DNA of 64,000 bases from contig NZ_MRTH01000029.1 of the NCBI RefSeq assembly GCF_001956045.1, positions 1 to 64,000 on the forward strand. Direction: 5' to 3'. The notes beneath the pieces are model-generated. The model was not told where the DNA came from and ran no database searches. It worked only from the letters and a program-made list of their open reading frames with translations. Positions within the stretch are counted from its first letter, which is position 1; each line of letters starts with the position of its first letter. The position numbers and the translations under genes were made by a program. Positions 36,857 through 46,162 of the stretch are shown here, piece by piece. This stretch comes from Paenibacillus sp. FSL H7-0331. Lineage in GTDB: Bacteria > Bacillota > Bacilli > Paenibacillales > NBRC-103111.

Positions 36857-36885
36857 ATGACAAGATGTTTTTAAAATGGTAAAAT
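36857..36885 (+). promoter_or_regulatory. Sigma-A promoter of the PAS kinase gene
   Basis: ATGACA, 17-base spacer, TAAAAT; five of six in each box. RNA would start near 36892, leaving a leader of about 190 bases in which I see only a small CTGCT/AGCAG hairpin (36951-36963). Confidence 0.6.
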
Positions 36886-37086
36886 AGTCCTGCATCAAGG
36901 AAACGAAATAATTATTAAATGAGAGTTACAAGTCATAAATCTTAGGTGAGGCTGCTAAGCAGTTATTAAGAGAGATAGTCTTTCAAGTATGGCTTTGTTC
37001 GTATATATCACACAGTCCTGTAAGCGTATTCGCGACCACCATCAATATCGCATTGGCATTCAACTAGACGTGGAGGAATAGTAGAC

Positions 37087-38559
37087 ATGGAAACAAATCC
37101 TATGGACAGCTTTAGTCATACAAACATCGAGAAAAGGCTGTATGAAATTGAGGAGTTATTCAGATTAATTACCGAGAATACCTACGATGTAATCTCTTAC
37201 TATACACCGGATGGATTGTGCAAATATATCTCTCCTGCTGTTCACACTTTACTTGGTTATGAAACATCAGAGCTTATCGGAACAAGAACATTTGATTGTA
37301 TTCACCCCGATGATAGGAAAGCGCTGCAAGCCTATGCTGTCAACAAGGAGAGTGACGTACTCATCTTCCGGTTTCGTCATAAGCACGGCAATTATGTGTG
37401 GTTTGAATCCTCTTTTAAAAGTATTAAAAATGAGGAAGGCGATCTTCAGTACATAATAAGCATCGGAAGGGACATCACTAAACGAAAAGAGGCGGAAGAG
37501 GAGCTGCGCCAAAGTGAGGAGCGCTTTCGGAGATCTTTTGACCATGCACCTATCGGGATGGCGATTGTCGATTTAAACGGAAAGTGTCTCAAGGTGAATC
37601 GAACCCTATGCAGCATCATCGGTTATTCCAAGCAGGAATTACTGGAATTAGGTCTTAAGGATATTACACATCCGGACGATTTAGAAACAGACTTAAATTC
37701 GATGGATCGACTTAAAAACCGAATCGCTTGCCATTATTTTTTGGAAAAAAGATACATACATAAGCAAGGATCGATCGTATGGGCATTACTCGGCGTATCA
37801 CTGGTTCACAATGAAGCGGGAAAACCTTTATATTTTATTTCACAAATTGAAGACATCACAGATAAAAAGAAATTAGAACAGCTGAGAGAGCAGCAGAATG
37901 AACTGTTGGACAGAACGGACAAGCTATCTACAATCGGTCAGTTCGCGGCAAGTATTGCACATGAAATCAGAAATCCGCTAACGACCATTCGCGGGTTTAT
38001 TCAGCTGCTCAGTGAAAAACACACCTCAGATCCACAAGGCTATTACCCTATCATTCTGGATGAGCTAGATAGGGCTAATGAGATCATCAGCGACTTCCTG
38101 GCGCTGTCCAAAAACCGTACGATTGAGAAAAAGATGTGCAATCTTAACGATATTATCCATACACTCTATCCGATCCTATCGGCAGAGGCCAATCTGCAAG
38201 GACATACGATGGTGCTCGACCTGGACGAATCGATAAGCGACCTGCTTCTGGACGATAAGGAGATTAAGCAGCTGCTTCTGAATATCATACGTAATGGAAT
38301 GGAAGCGATGGATGCGAGTGGAACCCTCACCATCGTCACTAAGGAGAATGAGGGTAAGGTTGCTTTACAAATTTCGGATACGGGCTGCGGCATACCAGAA
38401 GCCAAGATGGCTCAGTTATTTGAACCCTTTTATACGACTAAGGAGAAAGGCACGGGACTTGGTTTAGTGGTTTGTTTAAATATTGTGGAAAAGCATGGCG
38501 GTACCTTGACCTTACAATCCGAAGAGAACCACGGGACTGTGGTTCTCATTACTTTGTAG
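37087..38559 (+). CDS. PAS-PAS sensor histidine kinase, sporulation-kinase type
   Basis: 490 residues, no membrane segment, so cytoplasmic. PAS 1 (about 23-135, PDGLCKYISPAVHTLLGYE), PAS 2 (about 140-262, LNGKCLKVNRTLCSIIGYS), then a HisKA domain with H292 in ASIAHEIRNPLTTIRGFIQL and the HATPase with IRNGMEAMD, DTGCGIP and GTGLGL. The H-box HEIRNPLTT and the layout match KinA/KinE-like kinases that feed Spo0F in the phosphorelay; no response regulator is adjacent, as is usual for such orphan kinases. Start ATG 37087 after GGAGG at ten bases. A DnaA-box cluster precedes its promoter. Confidence 0.88.
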   Translation: METNPMDSFSHTNIEKRLYEIEELFRLITENTYDVISYYTPDGLCKYISPAVHTLLGYETSELIGTRTFDCIHPDDRKALQAYAVNKESDVLIFRFRHKHGNYVWFESSFKSIKNEEGDLQYIISIGRDITKRKEAEEELRQSEERFRRSFDHAPIGMAIVDLNGKCLKVNRTLCSIIGYSKQELLELGLKDITHPDDLETDLNSMDRLKNRIACHYFLEKRYIHKQGSIVWALLGVSLVHNEAGKPLYFISQIEDITDKKKLEQLREQQNELLDRTDKLSTIGQFAASIAHEIRNPLTTIRGFIQLLSEKHTSDPQGYYPIILDELDRANEIISDFLALSKNRTIEKKMCNLNDIIHTLYPILSAEANLQGHTMVLDLDESISDLLLDDKEIKQLLLNIIRNGMEAMDASGTLTIVTKENEGKVALQISDTGCGIPEAKMAQLFEPFYTTKEKGTGLGLVVCLNIVEKHGGTLTLQSEENHGTVVLITL

Positions 38560-38603
38560 ACAATGAGATGAATGAAGGACTCCATTCAATATCCTGGGAG
38601 CGC

Positions 38604-38646
38604 AAAAAAAAGACCATGTTTTCTACAATGTAGAAGGATGGTCTTT
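38604..38646 (-). terminator. Intrinsic terminator after the aldo/keto reductase gene
   Basis: Minus-strand stem AAAGACCAT..TTCTACA with its complement (38611-38627 with 38629-38646, small internal loop) followed by eight T. On the plus strand it can also end the PAS kinase transcript. Confidence 0.85.
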
Positions 38647-38691
38647 AGGTGTATCTACGTCCAGCACACTGTTTCATTGCTTTAAGCTTTA

Positions 38692-39594
38692 TTAACCCTG
38701 GCCTACCCAGTCTTTACCAGCTGCTACCTCGTTCCAACGCGCACGTATCGCTAGCAATTGTGCATTCGTGAGAACTCCTCTATCAGCGAGAGCGGCATTT
38801 TGCAGCCAACGGTCAGGCTTGGTCGTGCCGACAATAGCAGTGGCCACCGCTGGCTGGCTTAATGTGAACCGCAGTGCTTGTTCGATCCCCTCTGCTGCGT
38901 CCTGCTTCAAGAAATCGTAATTTAGCTGCTGCAGCCGCTCCCAATACGTATGGTGATAGGCCTCCTTAGGCTTTTCACTGCCGGACATCCATGCCGCATT
39001 CGCTATCGGCCGCTTGGCCACAACGCCTACCTGTCTGACCACGGCTTCTGGCAGCGTTAGCTCAATAGCCTGTTGATCCGCGATATTGACTGAGGTTTGC
39101 AGACTGTCGAAGGCTCCGCACTGGAGTGCATACAATGCCGCCTGTCCATCACCACTGTAGCCGATATAACGGGTTTTCCCTGCTTCCTGTGCACGCTGTA
39201 AGACGGCAATGACTTCACCATCGCGTAATATCGCCTCGGAGCAGCTGTGCAAATGAATCAGATCCACATAATCCGTTTGCAGCCGCTGTAAGCTGCGGTC
39301 GATGCTGTCGGCCAGCATCCTCGGGTCCCAATCCTTGGCGTCGAAGCCTGAGGCATGCCCGCATTTGGTAAACAAATAGTAGTCATTTCTGCGATGCTTG
39401 ACCGCTTGGCCGATAAGCTCCTCACTGGATTTATAGCATTCTGCGGTGTCGATTACATTCAATCCTGCGTCCAATGCGCTGCCGAGCAGCCGCTCCACCG
39501 TGGATAGGGAAGCCTGCTGATAGCCGATTTCTGCACCGCCAAAGCCCAACACGCTAACAAACATATCTGTTTTGCCGAATCTTCTTTTTTCCAT
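38692..39594 (-). CDS. Aldo/keto reductase
   Basis: 300 residues from ATG 39594 (GGGAGAG nine bases ahead; ATG 39603 is too close). TIM-barrel NADPH reductase of carbonyls: catalytic Asp and Tyr in VIDTAECYKSS, Lys in LFTKCG, His in DLIHLHSC, and the C-terminal nucleotide site AIVGTTKPDRWLQN. Substrate unknown. It follows the MFS gene by 24 bases on the same strand and is the last gene of that pair. Confidence 0.88.
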   Translation of the reverse strand: MEKRRFGKTDMFVSVLGFGGAEIGYQQASLSTVERLLGSALDAGLNVIDTAECYKSSEELIGQAVKHRRNDYYLFTKCGHASGFDAKDWDPRMLADSIDRSLQRLQTDYVDLIHLHSCSEAILRDGEVIAVLQRAQEAGKTRYIGYSGDGQAALYALQCGAFDSLQTSVNIADQQAIELTLPEAVVRQVGVVAKRPIANAAWMSGSEKPKEAYHHTYWERLQQLNYDFLKQDAAEGIEQALRFTLSQPAVATAIVGTTKPDRWLQNAALADRGVLTNAQLLAIRARWNEVAAGKDWVGQG

Positions 39595-39618
39595 AGAAGT
39601 CATCTCTCCCGTTTCAGA

Positions 39619-40821
39619 TTAGTTAGATATTGATTTGCTGTCGGCGCTTTGTGGAACTGGCTTTTGCCTTAATAAATAGTGAGTCAACACCGCAGATGCA
39701 CAGCCAAGTGCCCCTATAATGACAAAGCCTTCCTTTAACGTCAGCCAATCACCTGCAACCCCCATAAAAAACGGCCCGACGAACATCCCAAATCCGTAAA
39801 TGGCCTGATAAAATCCCATTGCCGTCGCGCGCTTATCCGGATGCATATGCTTGATGCTGAGTGACATCAAAATGGGTGTCGCCAAACCTCTGCCAAATCC
39901 GGCAATCGCTTGTGTGAAGATCAGCCACCCCAAATCCGACGTAAACGGAATCATCATGCTGAATACCCCGTTAAGCACGAAACCGAAAATAATAATCGAT
40001 CGATCCCCGAACTTTTGCGCCAGATGGCGTCCTCCTACCCATGCAGCCACAGCCGTTGGAAACGTAGAAAAGAACGTCAGCAGCCCCATATCGAGCTTCG
40101 TTGCATGAAGCGACTGGGCGTACACCGGTGTAAAACCGAAAACGGTTGCAAAGGTCAAAATTTGAAATAAAATGGCGAGCGACGAAACGACCAGCAGTGT
40201 GCGGTCACTTGCGACCTCCATGACGCCGCGGGCGGTAATCTTTTGTGCGTTATCATCAAACTTCTCAATGAGAAAGAAAGATCCGGCCATACCGATCATT
40301 CCGACAACCGCACCTATCAGGAATGACGATTCCCAGCCGTATGTGTCAGCAAACCAGCCACCGCACAAGATGCCGAGCATTTGCCCCAATGTGTTGTAGA
40401 CGCTGATCGTACCAATTGCCTTGGTCGTTTCATCCTTCTTGTAATAGCTGGTAAACAGGATTGTAAAATCAACCCAGGTCGCAGCCGCTGCGCCCGCCAA
40501 TGCACGCAGGATCAAGATCCAGGTCACACTGTTAGTCACCAGTATACCTGCCCCGGCCAGCACCGAGAATAAGAGCCCGAATGTAATAAACAGCTTTCTT
40601 TTATGAAATCGGTCGGACATGATCCCTACTGGGATACGCAGCAGCATTTGGCTGAAACCGTACATACCGACAATCAGGCCGGCCATTTTATGCGAGGCAC
40701 CTAGCTCCTCCACATAGGCTGTCAATATCGGCACACAGGTGTACATCGAAAACCAGAATAATAACGTCACGGCACAAAACAAGGGAATACGGTAAGAACG
40801 TGGGGCAGCTGCCGAAGTCAT
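39619..40821 (-). CDS. MFS transporter
   Basis: 400 residues, 12 membrane segments. MFS loop motif at residues about 62-75 (GIMSDRFHKRKLFI, the G-x3-D-R-x-GRR pattern) and motif C-like GQMLGILCGGW in segment 5, which favours a proton-coupled exporter. Middle loop short (ARGVMEVASDRT). Substrate unknown. Start ATG 40821 behind AAAGGAGACCGC. Upstream on the minus strand there is an extended -10 TGCTATAAT (40955-40962), about 130 bases before the start. Confidence 0.88.
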   Translation of the reverse strand: MTSAAAPRSYRIPLFCAVTLLFWFSMYTCVPILTAYVEELGASHKMAGLIVGMYGFSQMLLRIPVGIMSDRFHKRKLFITFGLLFSVLAGAGILVTNSVTWILILRALAGAAAATWVDFTILFTSYYKKDETTKAIGTISVYNTLGQMLGILCGGWFADTYGWESSFLIGAVVGMIGMAGSFFLIEKFDDNAQKITARGVMEVASDRTLLVVSSLAILFQILTFATVFGFTPVYAQSLHATKLDMGLLTFFSTFPTAVAAWVGGRHLAQKFGDRSIIIFGFVLNGVFSMMIPFTSDLGWLIFTQAIAGFGRGLATPILMSLSIKHMHPDKRATAMGFYQAIYGFGMFVGPFFMGVAGDWLTLKEGFVIIGALGCASAVLTHYLLRQKPVPQSADSKSISN

Positions 40822-40993
40822 GCGGTCTCCTTTCGGTAAAGCTATGATCTATTACCTCGAATCATACCTAATATAACCGATGGAAGGAAGAGCTGAAATA
40901 ATGATCAGTTGGTATGGATAATATTGCAAGTTACGCATGGGTAACTATGAAATGATTATAGCATGCACTTAGGCAATTACTTATCGGGTGTGA

Positions 40994-41389
40994 GAGATAT
41001 TCGTTGTACCCGCACTGCGCGGAGTTGCAACATCATCCTCGCAATTTTTCAGATCCATTGGAGGTACCATCGGTGTCAGTGTGCTCGGAGTGCTGCTTAC
41101 TCAGCAAATGGCTGCAGGATTGGGCACATTAAGCCCGTCCATGACTGGCACTACTGCGGAACAGCTTCAGCACTTTACTGATCCGCAGGTGCTTCTAGAC
41201 TCCAATTCACGAGCTGCATTACCTGCTGAAATTCTGCACACACTTCAACAAATATTCAGTGATGCCTTGAACCTCGTATTTCTTGTTGGTGCCATTCTGA
41301 TCGTTGTCAGCCTCATCGCCAGTATTCTGATCGGTCCGGCCAGATTGGTTCCAAAGTCGGTCACAACCAAGCAGAACTTAACGCAATAG
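40994..41389 (+). pseudogene. C-terminal relic of a DHA2-family (EmrB/QacA-like) MFS drug exporter
   Basis: Open frame of 131 codons after a TGA at 40991, without start or ribosome binding site. It reads VPALRGVATSSSQFFRSIGG, then TIGVSVLGVLLTQQMA, a polar segment (PSMTGTTAEQLQHFTDPQ), and SDALNLVFLVGAILIVVSL as the final helix. That is the conserved last quarter of 14-helix MFS pumps, where FFRSIGGTIG is the family's motif. The region upstream (40860-40990) does not continue it in any frame. A remnant left by deletion; internal ATG/GTG codons exist but the product would lack ten helices. Confidence 0.75.
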
Positions 41390-41416
41390 CAACTACAATT
41401 CATCCCTCTATCCGTT

Positions 41417-42838
41417 TCACTGCGGAGGGTTAGCACCCGGTGCTGGCAGCCAGTGAAATGGAGTTGTATCGAAAAACAAATCCGGATTGACCGGTACATT
41501 ATGTGCCCAAAATGTAAAGTGAAGATGCGGACCGGTGGAGAAACCCGTAGTACCTACAAGTCCGATGATATCCCCTTGCTTCACATGATCCCCAGCCTTC
41601 ACGCGGAGCTCGGACAAATGCGCATATTGCGAAAACAAGCCCATGCCATGATCGATGTAAATCGAGTTTCCTGTTAAATAGAGCAGTTCCGACAAGGCAA
41701 CTATGCCATCATTTGTCGCTTTGATCGGCGTCCCCTCCTTGGCTGCGAGATCTAGCGCGCGATGACTGCTATCGAATTTCCCATTTACATAGCGGGTATA
41801 GCCATAGGGTGTTGTTAAAATCCCTTCTATCGGCTTAATAAAGTTCGTGCTGAACAGAAACTCGCCTTGAGACTCACTCCGTACTTTATCGATTTTCTTC
41901 TGATCATCCTCAATACGTTTGGTTTCCTGCTTCATGGTTTCCATTTGCTTGGTGACCTGCAGGTATTGAGTTTGGAACTTTTTGGCCTTGATGGTTAGCA
42001 TGCTGTCACCAATCGGGTAGCTACCCGTCTTGATCGCAAGCGACATCGGCAAATAAGTGAAATAGCCTGCACCGAAGGGCTCCAGCTTGTAGGTCTTCCC
42101 TTCCCATGTAATTTCTCCCGGCTGTCCATGCCGTACGAGTACCACATCCCCTGGTGAGGCTGTTTCCGGCAGCACCGCCCACTGGGCCTCCATGGTCTTT
42201 TGTGCGGTTTCCTGCTCATTATAGAAAGCCGCCTCTTTCACAGCTGCCTGTATTCGCACACGCTCCGCATCCATTTCCTTGGCCATATCCGCTGTCACCT
42301 TAGGATGCCAGGTCGCACCCCCGTCAATCGTCACCCACAGCGGCGCCTCTGCATTCGTCCCATTCTCCAGCTGTACCCAACCTACATTGCGGGTCAGAAA
42401 CTGCGATTTGAGCACCTTATAATCTGTGGACTGTACATGTATGACAGACGGGTTCTGCTCCTTGCCGCTCATCCAGCTTACCGTATCATCACTTACACCA
42501 ACGGACTCTGAAGACAACACAGCATTAGTAGAAGAATCGGACGCAGACGCCAGCCAATGGACACCGCCATCCTTGGTAGTCATCATTCCATCGGTGTAAC
42601 GGGCCCAGCCCTGAGTCAAGTTATCCATGTGAAAATCGAGCAATTCCCGTTTCTTAACCTCGGCTTTGGGGTTAACCGCCGTAACGGAGCCGCTCGCATC
42701 TGGTGCCATTACCGGAGACCGAAACCATACTATGACAGCCGCACATACCAATACACTCAATACCCCTAAACCTATCCGATATCGGATCGAAGGCTTCCCG
42801 GCGGCACGCTTGTGTACGGCTTTTCTCTCAAGCTTCAT
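41417..42838 (-). CDS. M23 (LytM-type) peptidase with N-terminal anchor
   Basis: 473 residues. One membrane anchor (about 21-43), then an extracellular region with BNR/Ycf48-like WARYTDGMMTTKDGGVHWL and VTIDGGATWHP (propeller-type motifs, about 75-175), a coiled coil (about 285-325, QVTKQMETMKQETKRIEDDQ) and the M23 domain (about 335-465). Zinc ligands: H and D in SSHRALDLAAK, and HLH in GPHLHFTFW; the middle histidine is in YIDHGMGLFSQYAHLS. All ligands are present, so it probably cuts peptidoglycan cross-links. The sensor-like middle makes it longer than usual. Start ATG 42838 after GAGGAGAG. Confidence 0.88.
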   Translation of the reverse strand: MKLERKAVHKRAAGKPSIRYRIGLGVLSVLVCAAVIVWFRSPVMAPDASGSVTAVNPKAEVKKRELLDFHMDNLTQGWARYTDGMMTTKDGGVHWLASASDSSTNAVLSSESVGVSDDTVSWMSGKEQNPSVIHVQSTDYKVLKSQFLTRNVGWVQLENGTNAEAPLWVTIDGGATWHPKVTADMAKEMDAERVRIQAAVKEAAFYNEQETAQKTMEAQWAVLPETASPGDVVLVRHGQPGEITWEGKTYKLEPFGAGYFTYLPMSLAIKTGSYPIGDSMLTIKAKKFQTQYLQVTKQMETMKQETKRIEDDQKKIDKVRSESQGEFLFSTNFIKPIEGILTTPYGYTRYVNGKFDSSHRALDLAAKEGTPIKATNDGIVALSELLYLTGNSIYIDHGMGLFSQYAHLSELRVKAGDHVKQGDIIGLVGTTGFSTGPHLHFTFWAHNVPVNPDLFFDTTPFHWLPAPGANPPQ

Positions 42839-43006
42839 CTACGTTATCTCTCCTCACCTGCGGGAAGGGCTGTTCACCCGCTATTTCCGATTTCCCTTCC
42901 TCTATATTACGATATTCCCATTTCGGTTGCCATGACTTCTTGTACAACCCTCATGAAGGTGCAAGCATATAAAAGTAGATTTTGTCAAGTATTTTTCATG
43001 AAAATA

Positions 43007-43033
43007 GTTTCAGTAAGTGAGAGAAATGGTTAA
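43007..43033 (+). promoter_or_regulatory. Weak sigma-B-like promoter upstream of the FAD oxidoreductase
   Basis: GTTTCA, 15 bases, GGTTAA. The -35-like box is identical to that of dps, but the second box matches only 4 of 6. May be chance. Confidence 0.2.
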
Positions 43034-43114
43034 AAGTTGTATGTATCCATTACATTTCCTACCACTTGGCAGCTATTATAGATGATTACCATTAATGAAG
43101 AGGGGGGACTTACG

Positions 43115-44371
43115 ATGCAAATCAACAATTCCCACAAATTACACAGCGGCAGCCTCTACTGGCCGACAACTTTGTCGCATGTACCCAGCTATCCGGCTTT
43201 ACAAGGACATATCACAACCGAGGTTGCTATTATTGGGGGCGGCATCACAGGTGCATTATGTGCAGCCGTCCTAGCAAGAGCCGGCATTCCGGCCGTATTG
43301 GTTGAGAGTCAGCGTGTAGCTTCAGGAAGTACGGCCGCGAATACAGGGCTGCTGCAGTTTTCGAATGATAAAATGTTAAGTGAGCTTGCCGATAAAATTG
43401 GTGAAACGGACGCTGTCCAGTTTTATGGAGAATGCCGCAAAGCTTTAACCCGTCTGTACAAGCTCGCGGATGAAATCCCCTACGATACAGGATTTCATGT
43501 ACGCAGCAGCTTGTACTGTGCCAGTACATCCAGCGATGTTCCGCGATTGTTCAAGGAATATTCGATGCTGCGAAAGCACGGCTTTCCTGTCGAATGGGGC
43601 TCACCGCATAATACAGGCCACCACCTGCCGATCCGCAAACCCGCCGCACTCGTGACACATGGGGATGCAGAAATCAATCCGATCCGATTTGTTCACGGTT
43701 TAATTGCCGAGGCTGCACATAAAAGCGCACATATCTATGAAAACACCGTAGTAGAGGGCGTCCAACGAATGGGTGACAAGTTCGTGATTACGACAGATTT
43801 TGGCGAAATTATCGCCAGTCGTGTTGTACGCGCCGTCAGCGATGTCCCGGGAATTGAAAGCTCCTCACGCATCAAGCCGATCCTCAAACGCTCCTATGCT
43901 CTGGTCACCCCTGCAAATTCACTACCCGCTTCGTGGCCTTACGATTGTATGATGTGGGAAACAGCACGTCCCTACTTTTATTTCCGGACCACACCCGATC
44001 GGAGAATTATTGCAGGTGGTATGGATGAGGATCAAGCCGATCCGGTATCCGATGCAAACTTTCTGCTTAATCGCACCAGGCTGCTGCTTGAAGAGCTTAG
44101 GGGACTATTTCCCGATAAACAATGGGAGGCTGAGTACGCTTGGTGTGGAACCTTCGGTGAATCGGCGGATGATCTTCCCTTTCTCGGAGAAACTTCCGAG
44201 CAGCCCGGAATTTTTCATGCCTTGTCCTGCGGAGGCAATGGCACGGTCTACAGTATGATCGCTGCAGAGATGCTGCGTAACCGCATCTTAGGGCTAGAGC
44301 ACCCTATGCTTGCTCTGCTCTCACCTGAACGTCCTGCCCATCCAAACAGCTCTGCCGTCAATACCATTTAA
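43115..44371 (+). CDS. FAD-dependent oxidoreductase (DAO family)
   Basis: 418 residues from ATG 43115, seven bases after GGGGGG. N-terminal FAD fold VAIIGGGITGALCAAVLA (about 38-55), VESQRVASGSTAANTGLLQ with the second FAD contact, and a C-terminal DDLPFLGE and CGGNGTVYSM flavin loop. Family members oxidise amino acids or amines such as glycine, sarcosine or glycerol-3-phosphate. Where most members have an ATG dinucleotide motif (A-T/S-G-Y), this one reads SRVVRAVSDVPG, so FAD binding there may be altered. Single gene; substrate not predictable. Confidence 0.85.
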   Translation: MQINNSHKLHSGSLYWPTTLSHVPSYPALQGHITTEVAIIGGGITGALCAAVLARAGIPAVLVESQRVASGSTAANTGLLQFSNDKMLSELADKIGETDAVQFYGECRKALTRLYKLADEIPYDTGFHVRSSLYCASTSSDVPRLFKEYSMLRKHGFPVEWGSPHNTGHHLPIRKPAALVTHGDAEINPIRFVHGLIAEAAHKSAHIYENTVVEGVQRMGDKFVITTDFGEIIASRVVRAVSDVPGIESSSRIKPILKRSYALVTPANSLPASWPYDCMMWETARPYFYFRTTPDRRIIAGGMDEDQADPVSDANFLLNRTRLLLEELRGLFPDKQWEAEYAWCGTFGESADDLPFLGETSEQPGIFHALSCGGNGTVYSMIAAEMLRNRILGLEHPMLALLSPERPAHPNSSAVNTI

Positions 44372-44409
44372 ACACAAGTCACAAAAAGCTGGCTTTCACA
44401 TTCATCCGA

Positions 44410-44442
44410 GACATGTCGTATCCGGCATCGTCTCTTTTTTAT
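44410..44442 (+). terminator. Intrinsic terminator after the FAD oxidoreductase gene
   Basis: GAGAC (44410-44414) with GTCTC (44432-44436), with further partial pairing inside, followed by six T. Confidence 0.55.
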
Positions 44443-44589
44443 GTTATGTAATCAACCCCTTTGCAAACTTTCTGCCATTATTAATTTATTTGAGAAAACA
44501 GGAAAATAACGGAGGATATAAGCGAAACATGTCGAATAAGTTCCAATATCTGTGAAATTTACTTACATCAACGATAGGTGGCTGCAGCT

Positions 44590-46143
44590 ATGATCCAGAC
44601 ATTATTATCCAATTTGGCACTCCTGACAACTTTTCTTTTTTTCTCCAGCCGATTATTCAAACTCCAACCAACAGCCCGATCCTCGTCGTTGTCCAATAAA
44701 GTCAAGGTGGGTGTCCTACATGGACTGTTCGGCGTTGTACTTATGTATTTTAGTGTGAGTGTTTCACCTCAGACATTTTTTGATTTCAGGAACAATACGA
44801 TCGTCGTTTCTGCCTATTTTGGCGGCCTTTATTCTTCCCTGATAACGACGTTGATCATATCGATTGGACGCTTACTGCTGTTTGGAGGCATCAACCCTTC
44901 CTCCCTTATGGGGACATTCAACGCCCTAGTGGTTTCCTTCGTATCTGTACTGATTTTTCGAAAAGTAACCCATTATTGGAAGGCATGGTTAGGCTCGATT
45001 TCCTTAAATATGTTGCTTGCGATATCATCTGTCACTATCCTATTACCCGCACAAAGCGCTGAAATATTACCTTGTTATTTGCCAATGGTGTTAGCTAGCG
45101 GCCTGCTGGCGGCTTATTTGATCCGCTTTCTTGAAAAGTCCGATCAATTGCTCGTTACGGTTGAACAAAACGAACAACGCTACCGCAGCCTGTTTACGTT
45201 ATATGATACGCTTCTCCATGCTGCACAAGATGTTGCCATTATCGCAACGGATACCAAAGGTATTATTCATCTCTACAACACAGGAGCACAACGACTTTTC
45301 GGGTATCAGGCGGAGGAGTTGATTGGCAAGCATACACCTTATGTACTGCACCTGCCATCCGAAATACAGGAGTACAGCGAGCAATTAAGCCGTCTGCACA
45401 AGCGTCCGATTGAAGGATTTGAGGTCCTGGTCGATTTCTCCCAACATTCGGACTCTCAACAAAAAGAATGGACCTACGTACGCAAAGACGGAAGCCACCT
45501 GCATGTCAATATGATTGTCAGCTCCATTAAAGATCAGGATCATCAAATTACCGGTTATCTGGGCATAGGTACGGATATTACGGAAAAGAAGCAGGCGGAG
45601 GAAAAACTGCTGGAGGCCAACCGTATTTTGCACCAGCTTTCCATGATTGACGGGTTAACGGAAATTGCCAACCGACGATCCTTTGAGGAAAATTTGGAAC
45701 GTGAGTGGAAAAGAGCGGAGCGCAGCTCGGAGGTGTTATCCTTAATTATGTTTGATATTGATTATTTCAAGCTGTATAACGATACCTATGGTCATCTGGG
45801 CGGTGACTTTTGTTTGAAACGGGTAGCTTCCATAGCCCAAAAATCACTTTACCGAAAGCCTGATTTTGTCGCACGTTATGGCGGTGAAGAATTCGGAATT
45901 ATTTTACCTCAAACGAATGGACAGGATGCCTTTCTGATCGCAGAGAGAATTAGAGAAGCGGTTGAAGCGGAAGCCATTCAGCATAAAGGCTCGTCGGTAA
46001 AGAGCGTCGTGACGATTAGTGTTGGAGTAGCCACGATGATTCCTTATCCGCAGATGGACAAGGAATCATTGATCAGTAAGGCGGACAAGGCTCTGTATCA
46101 GGCTAAGCAGGAGGGGCGGAATCAAGTCAGAAGCTTCACTTAA
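44590..46143 (+). CDS. Membrane diguanylate cyclase (5TMR-PAS-GGDEF)
   Basis: 517 residues from ATG 44590, eight bases after AGGTGG (an in-frame GTG 12 bases up lies on the box). N-terminal 5-6 helix sensor of the 5TMR_LYT kind (about 1-180), PAS (about 205-330, with PAC), then GGDEF (about 345-517). The active site reads YGGEEFGII and substrate/metal Asp is in MFDIDYFKLYND. The inhibitory site RKPD lies five residues before GGEEF, so feedback by c-di-GMP is likely. Makes c-di-GMP from two GTP; no EAL domain. Single gene. Confidence 0.92.
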   Translation: MIQTLLSNLALLTTFLFFSSRLFKLQPTARSSSLSNKVKVGVLHGLFGVVLMYFSVSVSPQTFFDFRNNTIVVSAYFGGLYSSLITTLIISIGRLLLFGGINPSSLMGTFNALVVSFVSVLIFRKVTHYWKAWLGSISLNMLLAISSVTILLPAQSAEILPCYLPMVLASGLLAAYLIRFLEKSDQLLVTVEQNEQRYRSLFTLYDTLLHAAQDVAIIATDTKGIIHLYNTGAQRLFGYQAEELIGKHTPYVLHLPSEIQEYSEQLSRLHKRPIEGFEVLVDFSQHSDSQQKEWTYVRKDGSHLHVNMIVSSIKDQDHQITGYLGIGTDITEKKQAEEKLLEANRILHQLSMIDGLTEIANRRSFEENLEREWKRAERSSEVLSLIMFDIDYFKLYNDTYGHLGGDFCLKRVASIAQKSLYRKPDFVARYGGEEFGIILPQTNGQDAFLIAERIREAVEAEAIQHKGSSVKSVVTISVGVATMIPYPQMDKESLISKADKALYQAKQEGRNQVRSFT

Positions 46144-46162
46144 GGCCTGTTCTTGACCTCCC

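Noticed and set aside
36612..37086. Chromosome origin (oriC)
   Set aside because: DnaA boxes are present but there is no dnaA/dnaN and no clear AT-rich unwinding element next to them; reported as a DnaA-box cluster instead.
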